DNA from: CAYFWF01 sp964346815 | Lineage (GTDB): Bacteria; Acidobacteriota; Aminicenantia; Aminicenantales; Aminicenantaceae | Direction: 5' to 3' | Length of the DNA: 64,000 nt | Assembly (NCBI GenBank): GCA_964346815.1 | Contig: CAYFWF010000068.1 | Span: 124,001-188,000 of the forward strand | Part shown: positions 8,635 through 16,600 of the stretch, in pieces | How positions within the stretch are numbered: position 1 is the stretch's first letter | How the letters are laid out: each line of letters opens with the position of its first letter | Position numbers and translations under genes: made by a program | Notes under the pieces: generated by a model | Seen by the model: the letters and a program-made list of their open reading frames with translations, nothing else | Told to the model about the DNA's origin: nothing | Database searches by the model: none

Positions 8635-9921
8635 TTATTCTATGTGTTTGGCAACCTTTATTTTTAAATTTTTCAGCACTTCTACGACCTTCACGTCAGT
8701 TCCCTTAGGAATGTTCTCTTCTGCCTCGGCATTCCATAATTCCCCGTGAATGAAAACTTTTCCCTTTGGAGAAAGATCGCTTTGGGCTACGCCTATCTCA
8801 CCGACCAATCCTTCTTTTCCTGTGAGCACTCTTTTTGCGTGGGCACGTATGGCGATGATCACAAGAAAAAGAAAAATAAGCGAGAGGCCTACGGCCACTG
8901 GAATGATGAACTTCAAGCTGGGCCGCAGCTCCGGGATAGGTGCGTCTATGAGCATAATCGATCCGATGACCATAGCTATTATTCCTCCCACAGATAGAAT
9001 TCCATAACTCTGAATCTTTATTTCAAGGATAAACAACCCGATCGCCAGAAGAATGAGAATCAAGCCGACATAGTTGATAGGCAGAATCTGGAATGAGAAA
9101 ATGGCTAACAGAAGGCATATTCCTCCCAGCACTCCAGGGAGGATTGCTCCGGGATTGGAAAATTCGAAATAAAGCCCGAGTAAACCGAGCATGAGAAGGA
9201 TGTAGGCTAAGTTCGGATTAGAGATAGTGAGCAGGAATTTTTGGCGGGCAGACATCGGCATATCGATGACAGCCTCATCGCTGAGTTCCAAAAGATGTTC
9301 CTTACCGTCAAAACGCTTAATGGTTTTTCCATCGAAAAAGTCGATGATCTGTCCTGTATCTTGGGCAATCAGATCGATGAGGCCACCTTCCAGAGCTTCA
9401 TTCTCTGTATAGGACAGGCTCTTCCGCACGGCATCCTCGGCCATTTGTGTATTTCTTCCTCTTTTCTCAGCTATGGTTTTGATGTAGGAGGCGGCATCGT
9501 TGGTGACCTTTTCTGCCATGGTCTCGTCCATTTGCTGCCCGGTCACGGACACTCCTACGGGATGTGCAGCGCCAGTGTTCGTCCCCGGGGCCATCACAAA
9601 GAGATCGCAGGCAACAGAGATGAAGAATCCAGCCGAGGCAGCCCTGGCTCCATTCGGACTGACATAGGCAGCGACAGGGACTTGCGAACTCAGAATGCGT
9701 TCGATGATTTCCCTCATCGAGGAGTCCAAGCCCCCCGGTGTGTTGAGCACTATGATGATCAACTCTGCCTCTGTTTCTTCTGCTCTGTCGATGGTGTTGA
9801 GAATGTATTCTGAAGTTATTGGATGGATGGCTGCATCGTCGATCGTGATCACGAAGATGGACGGATAACTCACCAGAGGAAGGATTAAGAGGAAGATAAA
9901 AACGAGAGTGTACTTTTTCAC
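8635..9921 (-). CDS. nfeD: NfeD-type membrane serine protease (long form)
   Basis: 428 residues: a signal peptide (residues 1-20), a ClpP-like serine protease domain (about 22-220) with NTPGGLDSSMREIIE and the nucleophile segment ARAASAGFFISVACD, then four or more membrane segments, and a C-terminal OB-fold NfeD domain (GLVGEIGVAQSDLSPKGKVF). By family it cleaves stomatin-type partners, and the slipin gene is directly downstream. The start is GTG 9921, set by a strong promoter only nine bases upstream, so the mRNA is probably leaderless. Confidence 0.94.
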   Translation of the reverse strand: MKKYTLVFIFLLILPLVSYPSIFVITIDDAAIHPITSEYILNTIDRAEETEAELIIIVLNTPGGLDSSMREIIERILSSQVPVAAYVSPNGARAASAGFFISVACDLFVMAPGTNTGAAHPVGVSVTGQQMDETMAEKVTNDAASYIKTIAEKRGRNTQMAEDAVRKSLSYTENEALEGGLIDLIAQDTGQIIDFFDGKTIKRFDGKEHLLELSDEAVIDMPMSARQKFLLTISNPNLAYILLMLGLLGLYFEFSNPGAILPGVLGGICLLLAIFSFQILPINYVGLILILLAIGLFILEIKIQSYGILSVGGIIAMVIGSIMLIDAPIPELRPSLKFIIPVAVGLSLIFLFLVIIAIRAHAKRVLTGKEGLVGEIGVAQSDLSPKGKVFIHGELWNAEAEENIPKGTDVKVVEVLKNLKIKVAKHIE

Positions 9922-9930
9922 CTTAATGTC

Positions 9931-9959
9931 ATTATAGAAGTGCCCTCACTGCAAGTCAA
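9931..9959 (-). promoter_or_regulatory. Promoter of the nfeD operon (leaderless layout)
   Basis: Minus strand: TTGACT (9959-9954), 17 bases, TATAAT (9936-9931), then nine bases to the GTG of nfeD. Transcription should start only 2-4 bases before the start codon, leaving no room for a Shine-Dalgarno sequence. Confidence 0.8.
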
Positions 9960-10278
9960 CTGTTGCGGTAATCAATTCACTTCAAAAGTCCCAGCGACGA
10001 ACCTTTTCTTCATTTGCCATGCTCAGGTAAAAAAATTGGGCCGAATGCCTAAAAGTAAAAATACTGGTATCCCCCCTAATTCCTGAATGTCTTTGGACTT
10101 ACACTCTTCATAAGCTTTGTGAATGATTTCTTTGTTATTCTCTGCGTTATTATATGACTTTGAAGAAGGTGGTGCAGGATGGTGAAAATATTTAAGGGAT
10201 ATGTCGTAGAGAAGAGTACGACGGGGGTGAGGCGGTGAGGAGCAAAGGCCAAGAATCCTCGGAAAAAAAATAAAAATC
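9960..10278. other. Intergenic region without a recognisable gene
   Basis: The stretch between the nfeD promoter and the HU promoter holds no convincing gene. A 69-codon frame on the minus strand (10076-10285) runs through AT-rich bases without a ribosome site and looks accidental. The purine- and G-rich segment at about 10213-10262 could form weak stems (GAGGA with TCCTC), but I cannot assign an RNA family. Confidence 0.5.
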
Positions 10279-10307
10279 TTGACATTTCATTTTTAATAAT
10301 TTATTTA
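10279..10307 (+). promoter_or_regulatory. Candidate promoter of the HU-like gene
   Basis: A perfect TTGACA (10279-10284) is followed after 17 bases by TATTTA (10302-10307); TATTAT at 10306-10311 is an alternative with longer spacing. The region is very AT-rich, and the HU start lies about 35 bases downstream. Confidence 0.55.
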
Positions 10308-10346
10308 TTATGTATATTTTACTGCAAAAGCCAAGAGGAGACTCCG

Positions 10347-10613
10347 ATGATCAAGAACGATATCGCTCTCAATATTGAAAAAAATTCTGAATTCAACAGG
10401 ACCAAGTCGCTGCTGATTGTAGAGACGATACTCGAATCGCTCAAAGAGGCATTGATGAACGATGAAAAGATCGAAATTCGAGGATTTGCCAGCTTTAAGG
10501 TTGTTTCCAAAAAAACTGGCTTTGGCAGAGATATCCGAAGAGAAAAACAAATCAAGATAAAAGAAGGAAAGCGCATAAAATTCAGGCCTGGCCAGGAGCT
10601 CAAGAAGACTTAA
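10347..10613 (+). CDS. HU/IHF-family DNA-binding protein
   Basis: An 88-residue basic protein with the HU fold: helices in the first 45 residues (TKSLLIVETILESLKEAL), EKIEIRGFASFKVVSKK at the start of the sheet, and KEGKRIKFRPGQELKK at the end. The arm region reads GFGRDIRREKQIKIKEG; the canonical GRNP tip, whose proline intercalates into DNA, is replaced, so DNA bending may differ from E. coli HU. GAGGAG lies eight bases before the ATG. A nucleoid or architectural role is inferred from the family. Confidence 0.88.
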   Translation: MIKNDIALNIEKNSEFNRTKSLLIVETILESLKEALMNDEKIEIRGFASFKVVSKKTGFGRDIRREKQIKIKEGKRIKFRPGQELKKT

Positions 10614-10644
10614 CCCGATGACATGACCATGCGTTTCCTTCTCA

Positions 10645-11628
10645 ATGGAGAAAACCTTTAACTCCTCCATGAAAAAAAACAAATCGAAGCCTTTCCCCCA
10701 GGATGAAATTCAAACATATTCGCTTCGATCGAGAAAGAGCAAAGTCAGCATCAAGGATTTCTCCAAGCCCTTTCGCGCAGATGTAGGATTCAGTCGGTTC
10801 ATAGAATGTCTCCCCGACATATTAGCGGGAAAGAATTTCAAGGATTTTCTTACCCTGATGCAAAGGGCCAGAAAGAGGCGGAAGGCTATCATTTTCGCTC
10901 TGGGAGGACATGTGATCAAAGTGGGTTTGAATCCTTTGATCATTGAATTGATGAAGGAAGGATGGATCACAGGTCTTGCCCTGAATGGGGCAGGTATCAT
11001 TCATGACTTTGAGATCGCTTATTCAGGGCAAACTTCAGAGGAAGTCGCAGATCAAATCATAAGGGGTCGATTTGGAATGGCCCGAGAAACAGGAGATTTG
11101 TTGAATGGAGCCATCAACTCCACAAAAGAACAGGATGTGGGATTGGGTGCGGCTGTAGGGGCGATGATCGATTCTTCGGATTTTTCTTACAAAGACCTCA
11201 GCATTTTAGGAGCTGCTCATAGGCTCGGTATTCCCACTGCTGTTCATGTGGCGATCGGGACCGATACCATTCATTTTCATCCCCTCGTCGATGGCGAGGC
11301 GTTGGGAAGTTCTTCCTTGAGAGATTTTTTTCTCTTTTGTTCTCTTCTCAGGGATCTTGACGGGGGAGGGGTTTTTGTCAATGTCGGATCTGCAGTGATT
11401 CTTCCCGAGGTATTTCTCAAGGGCATTTCTTATGTCAGGAATAGAGGAATCCCCCTCGAGGATTTTTCGACGGCTGTTTTTGATTTCATTCACCATTATC
11501 GGCCTTACCAGAATGTGGTGAGGAGGCCATTGGGAAAGAAAGGGAGGGGTTTTTATTTCATCGGGCATCACGAGATCATGATTCCGCTTCTTGCTGCTTC
11601 ACTGCAGGCGATATCTGGCCATATATGA
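10645..11628 (+). CDS. Conserved protein of unknown function, weak deoxyhypusine-synthase resemblance
   Basis: 327 residues that I do not firmly recognise. After a basic N-terminus of about 40 residues comes a Rossmann-like alpha/beta protein: IIFALGGHVIKVGLNPLI, then ITGLALNGAGIIHDFEIA, GRFGMARETGDLLNGAI, AVHVAIGTDTIHFHP and a C-terminal segment FIGHHEIMIPLL. The block LNGAGIIHDFE recalls the TNGxxIVHD block of deoxyhypusine synthases, but I see no equivalent of their catalytic-lysine segment, so a synthase activity should not be assumed. The start is uncertain: ATG 10645 or ATG 10669, neither with a clear ribosome site. It converges with coaE. Confidence 0.7.
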   Translation: MEKTFNSSMKKNKSKPFPQDEIQTYSLRSRKSKVSIKDFSKPFRADVGFSRFIECLPDILAGKNFKDFLTLMQRARKRRKAIIFALGGHVIKVGLNPLIIELMKEGWITGLALNGAGIIHDFEIAYSGQTSEEVADQIIRGRFGMARETGDLLNGAINSTKEQDVGLGAAVGAMIDSSDFSYKDLSILGAAHRLGIPTAVHVAIGTDTIHFHPLVDGEALGSSSLRDFFLFCSLLRDLDGGGVFVNVGSAVILPEVFLKGISYVRNRGIPLEDFSTAVFDFIHHYRPYQNVVRRPLGKKGRGFYFIGHHEIMIPLLAASLQAISGHI

Positions 11629-11638
11629 TCCCATTGAT

Positions 11639-12280
11639 TCATTTGTGCCCGGTCTTTTCTTTGTCTGAATATTTGAGCTGATAATCTATCACAAGATTCC
11701 TGTAGATCTGTTCTGCTTGGTCCACCGTCTGTTTGATAGAACCGTAAGTGTTGATAATATAATCAGCGACTTTCAGCTTGTCCTCTGGTGGCATCTGGCT
11801 CGAAATTTTCTCTTGGGCTTCTTTTTGGGTCAGGTTGTCTCTTTTCGTCAGTCTTTTCATCTGTGTTTCTCTATCACAGTAAACGACGACGATTTTATCG
11901 AAAAAGTCGGCGAAACCTGCTTCTACGGTCAGCGCGGCGACAGAAACGAAGATTTTGTGCGTTCCCTCGGCCCTGAGTTTTTTGACGATTTGTTTTTTTT
12001 TCTCCATCACAAGGGGATGGAGGATGTTATTGAGATAAAGTCTCTCTTGTGCATCGGAAAAAATGATAGCTCCTAAGACATTCCGGTTTATACTGTTATC
12101 CAGGTTGAGGATTTTCGTTCCGAAGTGGGCCACAATGGACTTCCAGGCTGGCTTTTCTGGTTCCATGAGCCGATGAGCGACTTCGTCCGCCTCATGGATG
12201 TAGCAGCCGAGCTGCTTGAGAATGTCGGCCACCACAGATTTGCCAGTGGCGATTCCCCCGGTTAATGCGACAAGAAGCAT
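11639..12280 (-). CDS. coaE: Dephospho-CoA kinase
   Basis: Last step of coenzyme A synthesis: phosphorylation of the 3'-hydroxyl of dephospho-CoA with ATP. The 213 residues are family-length. The P-loop GGIATGKS is at residues 8-15, DEVAHRL at about 37 belongs to the substrate site, and the lid carries RLTKRDNLTQKEAQEKISSQ. It lies 44 bases after the first PilZ gene on the same strand and may share its transcript. Confidence 0.95.
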   Translation of the reverse strand: MLLVALTGGIATGKSVVADILKQLGCYIHEADEVAHRLMEPEKPAWKSIVAHFGTKILNLDNSINRNVLGAIIFSDAQERLYLNNILHPLVMEKKKQIVKKLRAEGTHKIFVSVAALTVEAGFADFFDKIVVVYCDRETQMKRLTKRDNLTQKEAQEKISSQMPPEDKLKVADYIINTYGSIKQTVDQAEQIYRNLVIDYQLKYSDKEKTGHK

Positions 12281-12324
12281 AACGAAAACGAAGATTTATA
12301 TTTTTTGTTTGACAGTTTAGTCGG

Positions 12325-12714
12325 CTATTCTTCTGTGATGAATTTGAATTTTTTATTGAACCGCATTGCCACGCCCTGCTTTTTTTCCGTCTTGGTAGGC
12401 TTTTCGAGCCGGACCGTGATGCCTTTCAGCTGGAGCTTGACATTTTTCTCCGGGCTTAACTCGCTGGGGACTTCAATCGCGAGATTCAGCTTAGAACCCA
12501 AGGTTACAGCCGAGTCAAGACAGAAATAAGCTCCAGTAGAGCTTATGTTCTCCAGTAAAGTCTCTTCTTTGAAAGATTTCCCTTCCACAACAGCAGGCAA
12601 AGGAAGCTCGAAACGCCATTCATTTCGCCGATCGACAGTTATATCAGGAGGACCAGAGTTTTTTTTCTTGACTCTTTTTTTTACTTTTGATTTTGAATTT
12701 GATTTTTTTGACAT
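12325..12714 (-). CDS. PilZ-domain protein with intact c-di-GMP motifs
   Basis: 129 residues: a Lys-rich N-terminus of about 25 residues and one PilZ beta-barrel. Both cyclic-di-GMP-binding elements are present: RNEWR (RxxxR) near residue 30 and NISSTG ([D/N]xSxxG) near residue 57. It probably binds c-di-GMP and acts on a partner. It is encoded 27 bases after a LuxR-type regulator and is one of three PilZ-like paralogues in 2.2 kb. It is the only one of the three with complete ligand motifs. Confidence 0.85.
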   Translation of the reverse strand: MSKKSNSKSKVKKRVKKKNSGPPDITVDRRNEWRFELPLPAVVEGKSFKEETLLENISSTGAYFCLDSAVTLGSKLNLAIEVPSELSPEKNVKLQLKGITVRLEKPTKTEKKQGVAMRFNKKFKFITEE

Positions 12715-12741
12715 ATTTACCTCTTGAATATCTCCGAAGGG

Positions 12742-13431
12742 CTAAAAAAGAGCAGAATTAATAGCGTACAGGGCAAGCTGAAGACGGCTGTGTGTATCAA
12801 GCTTTGCATAGATGCTTTTAATATGGGATCGAACGGTATTTTTACTTATGAACATGGACTCTGCAATCTCATCGTTACTTTTTCCTTGACCGATCAACCG
12901 GAGCACTTGAAATTCTGTCGGGGTCAGCTGATCGAGAGTTTTTTCCTTGAGGTCTCTGCCGACAACCGAAATGATACGGTCCATAATGCTGCTCATCTTG
13001 TCACGAGGGAGCCATATTTCTCCTTTTTGGATGACGCGGATAGCATCGCCCAACTGATTCGACGGGTCATTCAAATCGAAATATCCTCTCACTCCCGTGT
13101 TCATCAGGCTGACGATTTCTTCTTGTGAGGGGATGTTTCCTAAAAGCATGAGTTGGGATGCAGCAAGTCCTTTGGAGAGCTCTCTAACCGCTTTGCATAT
13201 TTCACGAATGTTGGGTAAGGGTTCTGATTTTGCGAAAAGGATCACATGGGGTTTCAGGGCTTTGATGGATTCGAGAAATGACTCTATGGTGCTCTTCTCA
13301 ATGTTTATGACTTCGATATCGGCGGAAGATTCCAGCGCTCTCAGGATTCCGGACAGGATGAGATCGGACGGGCAGTAGATGAGGACCTTGATCTTTTTTT
13401 CGGTTGCTTCTGAAGCTTTCTTTTTGTTCAT
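12742..13431 (-). CDS. LuxR/NarL-type regulator with degenerate receiver domain
   Basis: 229 residues. Residues 15-135 resemble a response-regulator receiver (KVLIYCPSDLILSGILRALE, then HVILFAKSEPLPNI). The acidic pair is YCPSD, not DD, and the phosphoacceptor aspartate position reads FAK, so it cannot be phosphorylated normally. The C-terminal LuxR helix-turn-helix is intact: LTPTEFQVLRLIGQGKSNDE and FISKNTVRSHIKSIYAKL. It is probably an orphan, phosphorylation-independent regulator. PilZ-like genes flank it on both sides on the same strand. A good promoter lies 63-91 bases upstream. Confidence 0.9.
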   Translation of the reverse strand: MNKKKASEATEKKIKVLIYCPSDLILSGILRALESSADIEVINIEKSTIESFLESIKALKPHVILFAKSEPLPNIREICKAVRELSKGLAASQLMLLGNIPSQEEIVSLMNTGVRGYFDLNDPSNQLGDAIRVIQKGEIWLPRDKMSSIMDRIISVVGRDLKEKTLDQLTPTEFQVLRLIGQGKSNDEIAESMFISKNTVRSHIKSIYAKLDTHSRLQLALYAINSALF

Positions 13432-13493
13432 AGCATCCTTTAATTTAATACCCCTGTTTGGTTAAATGATTCATCAATATTTAAGTTATCGGT

Positions 13494-13522
13494 ATGTTAT
13501 AAAAACAGGAATTTAATGTCAA
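13494..13522 (-). promoter_or_regulatory. Promoter of the LuxR-type regulator
   Basis: Minus strand: TTGACA (13522-13517), 17 bases, TAACAT (13499-13494). The leader to the start codon is about 56 bases. TATAAC overlapping at 15-base spacing is a weaker alternative. Confidence 0.65.
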
Positions 13523-13569
13523 GTAGAGACTTTATCGAGAGGTGATGAGATCTAACCCCCCTATTATCG

Positions 13570-13983
13570 CTATTCAGAAGGCTTGATTTTGAAGCTTTTT
13601 TCCAGCTGCATGGATACAAGCTGGCTATTCTTATTATTGGTGTTTCCTTGAACCAAATTAACCCTTCCAGAAACTGTCAGACTGAGTCGATTTTCCAGCA
13701 CGATGGTTTTGGGAATTTGGAGTGATAGATTGAGAGAGGTGTCGATCAAAATTTTTGATTTCAGCCAAAACAGCGCATTCTGTGCGCTGATCGACAGAAT
13801 CTTCGTGTCCTCTTTGAATTCCCTGCCGTGAGCATCTTGGCCGGACACCAAAGCAGGAAGAGAGAGCTCGAAAGAGCGCTCTCTCTTCGAAACTTTGGTT
13901 GCGCCTTGGATGGAGGGTTTATGTGGTTCTCTTGATGGTCGCATTTTGGATTGGATTGTGCCAGATGTTTCAATCATGATCAA
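13570..13983 (-). CDS. PilZ-like protein, degenerate ligand motifs
   Basis: 137 residues, a paralogue of the PilZ proteins at 12325 and 14081. The shared pattern is FELSLPALVSGQDAHG, then KILSISAQNALFWL and LSLQIPKTIVLENRLSLTVSG. The RxxxR element is not clear (KRERSFE), and the [D/N]xSxxG element reads SISAQNA, so c-di-GMP binding is unlikely. It may be a structural or partner-binding relative. It lies upstream of the LuxR-type gene on the same strand, but that gene has its own promoter in the gap. Confidence 0.75.
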   Translation of the reverse strand: MIMIETSGTIQSKMRPSREPHKPSIQGATKVSKRERSFELSLPALVSGQDAHGREFKEDTKILSISAQNALFWLKSKILIDTSLNLSLQIPKTIVLENRLSLTVSGRVNLVQGNTNNKNSQLVSMQLEKSFKIKPSE

Positions 13984-14080
13984 TCGCTCTTGCAGATGAA
14001 TTACGGGGTGATTTTTTTTGATTCCATATCATCGAAAAAGACTAACTCTAGATTATCTTCCAAGCCTTATCCTTTATCTT

Positions 14081-14452
14081 TCATGAAAAACGGGACTCAT
14101 CTTTTTTTATGATGTATTTATTTTCAAATTTGAGGGAAACCCTGTGACGAGGATCCTGATCTTCAGGAGCTTCGACAAAGACAACCCGGCCTTTTATGAT
14201 GAGCTTCAAATCCTTCTCATTAGAAAGGTTTGGCGGGAGATCTATGATGAGCTTCAATTCGCTTCCCACAGGAACAGTGTTGGCCATCCAAAAGGAAGAT
14301 CCATTATGGCTGATGTAGGAGAGGACGGTTTTTTCATGGAAAGGATTCCCCGATGCGTCCTTTCCCTCAATCAAGGTTTGGAGGGGGATATTGAATCCTT
14401 GCTCATCGTATCCGAGTTTGTTGATGTCAACTGATGTGAGTTTTTTGGCCAT
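14081..14452 (-). CDS. PilZ-like protein, degenerate ligand motifs
   Basis: 123 residues, the third PilZ-like paralogue. Residues 13-28 (LGYDEQGFNIPLQTLIEG) take the place of the RxxxR segment, and the second motif reads YISHNG, keeping Ser and Gly but not the acid or amide. The region SELKLIIDLPPNLSNEKDLK closely parallels the other two proteins, and all three end in a similar 'RVSLKFENKY' strand. GGAAGCGAGC precedes the ATG. Function unknown; c-di-GMP binding is doubtful. Confidence 0.75.
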   Translation of the reverse strand: MAKKLTSVDINKLGYDEQGFNIPLQTLIEGKDASGNPFHEKTVLSYISHNGSSFWMANTVPVGSELKLIIDLPPNLSNEKDLKLIIKGRVVFVEAPEDQDPRHRVSLKFENKYIIKKDESRFS

Positions 14453-14531
14453 GCTCGCTTCCTTTTCCTTTTATGGCATGGATAAATTGCCACATATATT
14501 TTTACTGGTCAATCACCCTTTTGGATGAAAT

Positions 14532-14577
14532 CAGGGGTGAATTTCGGCATGCTTCGATAATCCTCTTCTCACCCCTG
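14532..14577. repeat. 9-bp inverted repeat in the PilZ-proS intergenic region
   Basis: CAGGGGTGA (14532-14540) and TCACCCCTG (14569-14577) are perfect inverted copies separated by 28 bases. No U-run follows, so it is not a clear terminator. It lies between divergent genes, just outside the larger foldback element, and could be an operator or part of the same repeat. Confidence 0.55.
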
Positions 14578-14605
14578 TTAAATTCGCCTTTTATCTTTTG
14601 GCTTT

Positions 14606-14924
14606 GTCCCAAATTGACGGGGATGAAGTATTCATCCAAGGTGCGGGGAAATGTCTTCGCTCTAGTTCAGATTTTTAGCGCCATTCCTGCCGCTCTACTC
14701 GGCGGCGATGAACTGCGCACGATAACACCCAACTCTCCTCCTTTATCCTCTGTTCCCGTGCCTGCGCCCAACTGGTATCATTAAATAAAGTCGTGCTCAA
14801 TACAGCATCGCCGTCTGACTTTGTCAGATCCCCTCGAAGAGCAGTCGTTATGGCGAAATCTTCAATGCCGCTCCGACATTTCCCCGCACCTTTCTTCTGA
14901 TTTTATTTCCCGCCACTTTGGGAC
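14606..14924. repeat. Foldback (MITE-like) repeat element, 319 bp
   Basis: The element runs from GTCCCAAA (14606-14613) to TTTGGGAC (14917-14924). Its arms contain a perfect 16-bp inverted repeat, GGTGCGGGGAAATGTC (14640-14655) with GACATTTCCCCGCACC (14875-14890), and weaker inverted similarity continues inward to CGGCGATG/CATCGCCG (14703-14710, 14806-14813). No transposase frame is inside. A 38-base part (14651-14688) recurs at 36810-36848, and shorter blocks recur near 26.6 and 49.7 kb. I see no clear target duplication. Confidence 0.7.
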
Positions 14925-15018
14925 AACCTCTATCTTTTATTTTTATGCCGGATGAGAAATCTTTTCGGCTGTTCCCTTTTCGTATTACGGCCAGGAGAGC
15001 TTTTCAGTCTCATGCAAA

Positions 15019-15047
15019 TTGACAAAAAAAACGGCAATGGCTAGAAT
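15019..15047 (+). promoter_or_regulatory. Promoter of proS (leaderless layout)
   Basis: TTGACA (15019-15024), 17 bases, TAGAAT (15042-15047). The first ATG of the frame (15053) is six bases downstream, so translation either begins on a leaderless mRNA or uses ATG 15065 with a leader of about 10 bases. Confidence 0.8.
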
Positions 15048-15052
15048 GGCAC

Positions 15053-16522
15053 ATGATTGTACGCATGGAGTGCAAATTGAGCAAAGATGAACGTTTAGTT
15101 TCCCAGATAACGCCCAAGAGCAAGGATTTTTCACGGTGGTATGTCGAGGTCATCAAAAAAGCTGAACTGGCCGATTACGCTCCAATGAAGGGAATGATGG
15201 TCATAAGACCTTATGGATTTGCTATTTGGGAAAATATTCAGAGTCTTCTGGACAAAAGAATAAAGGAATCGGGCCACAGAAATGCATACTTTCCTCTGTT
15301 TATCCCGGAGACTTTTCTTCAAAAGGAAACAGAGCATCTCGAGGGTTTTTCGCCTGAAGTTGCCTGGGTAACTCAGGGGGGTGCAGAAGAGCTGGAGGAA
15401 AGGCTGGCGGTCAGACCCACTTCAGAGGCCATCATAGGCAACATGTACTCGAAGTGGATCAAATCTTGGAGGGATTTGCCTGTTCTGATCAATCAATGGG
15501 CGAATATTGTTCGCTGGGAAAAGGTAACGCGCCCGTTTTTACGAACCACTGAATTTTTATGGCAAGAAGGTCATACGGCTCACGAATCTTTTGAAGAGGC
15601 GGAAAAAGAAACACTGATGATTCTGGATATGTACAGAGAATTTGTTGAAAACGAGTTGGCCGTGCCGGTCGTATCTGGGAGAAAAAGCGAAAGAGAGAGA
15701 TTTGCCGGAGCCTTGGAGACCTATGCCATCGAGGCGCTGATGTCGGATGGAAAAGCTCTCCAAATGGGCACTTCTCATAACTTGGGCCAGCATTTCTCTA
15801 AGGTTTTCAACATCCGTTTTGAGGATCGTGATCAAAAACTTCAATATGTCTGGCAGACCTCCTGGGGTGTCTCAACGAGACTGGTTGGAGCTGTGATCAT
15901 GGCTCATGGTGACGATTCCGGCCTCAGATTTCCTCCCAGAGTTGCCCCCACTCAGATTGTAATTATCCCGATTTCGCTGGGGGATTGGAAAACAGACGTT
16001 CTGCCGACAGCAGAAAAATTGGAGATACAGCTAAAAAAAGAAGGATGGAGGGTGGAGCTCGATGCCAGGGAGGAGTTTACCCCCGGCTGGAAGTTTTCCG
16101 AGTATGAAATGCGCGGAGTACCTCTGAGAATCGAGATCGGCCCAAGAGATATCCAGAAGAATCAGGCCGTTATTGTCAGACGCGACACTATGACCAAAGA
16201 GTCCCTCAGCCTGGATTCCATGATGAATGAGATCCCAGAGGTTTTGGATGGTGTGCAAAACACTTTGCTAGAACAAGCACTCCAATTTCAGCAAGATAAC
16301 ACCCATGAAGCGGATGAGTACGAGGAATTTAAATCGATCCTGGAGTCGAGGAGAGGATTCATCAGGGCCTTCTGGTGTGGAAGGCAAGATTGTGAGGATA
16401 AGATCAAAGAAGAAACCATGGCGACCATTCGGGTTATTCCCCTTGAACAGAACAAACAGGGCAGATGTGTGCGGTGTCAGTCAAGATCGGGTCAATGGGT
16501 GTATTTTGCCCGTGCATACTGA
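15053..16522 (+). CDS. proS: Prolyl-tRNA synthetase, archaeal/eukaryal type
   Basis: Charges tRNA-Pro in the cytosol. The 489-residue protein (485 if ATG 15065 is used) is the short form without the bacterial editing insertion. Class II motifs are visible: VRPTSEAIIGNMYSKWI, FLRTTEFLWQEGHTAHE and ETYAIEALMSDGKALQMGTS. An anticodon-binding domain and a C-terminal zinc-like domain with CGRQDCEDKIKEE and CVRCQSRSG follow, and the protein ends in Tyr (YFARAY), a mark of the archaeal/eukaryal type. Some bacteria carry this type naturally. The promoter is very close to the start. Confidence 0.95.
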   Translation: MIVRMECKLSKDERLVSQITPKSKDFSRWYVEVIKKAELADYAPMKGMMVIRPYGFAIWENIQSLLDKRIKESGHRNAYFPLFIPETFLQKETEHLEGFSPEVAWVTQGGAEELEERLAVRPTSEAIIGNMYSKWIKSWRDLPVLINQWANIVRWEKVTRPFLRTTEFLWQEGHTAHESFEEAEKETLMILDMYREFVENELAVPVVSGRKSERERFAGALETYAIEALMSDGKALQMGTSHNLGQHFSKVFNIRFEDRDQKLQYVWQTSWGVSTRLVGAVIMAHGDDSGLRFPPRVAPTQIVIIPISLGDWKTDVLPTAEKLEIQLKKEGWRVELDAREEFTPGWKFSEYEMRGVPLRIEIGPRDIQKNQAVIVRRDTMTKESLSLDSMMNEIPEVLDGVQNTLLEQALQFQQDNTHEADEYEEFKSILESRRGFIRAFWCGRQDCEDKIKEETMATIRVIPLEQNKQGRCVRCQSRSGQWVYFARAY

Positions 16523-16600
16523 ATTTGAACTTTTAACTCTTCTGTTATATCATTTTTTTACTAAACCGGTCCGTAAAAACCGATACGGCGCGAGTTCGTT

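Noticed and set aside
10076..10285. A 69-codon minus-strand frame upstream of the HU-like gene
   Set aside because: No ribosome site, odd composition, and it overlaps the HU promoter.
16522..16600. AT-rich bases after proS as a terminator or second pcm promoter
   Set aside because: No clear GC-rich stem with a U-run, and the TTGAAC/TATATC pair has only 15-base spacing.
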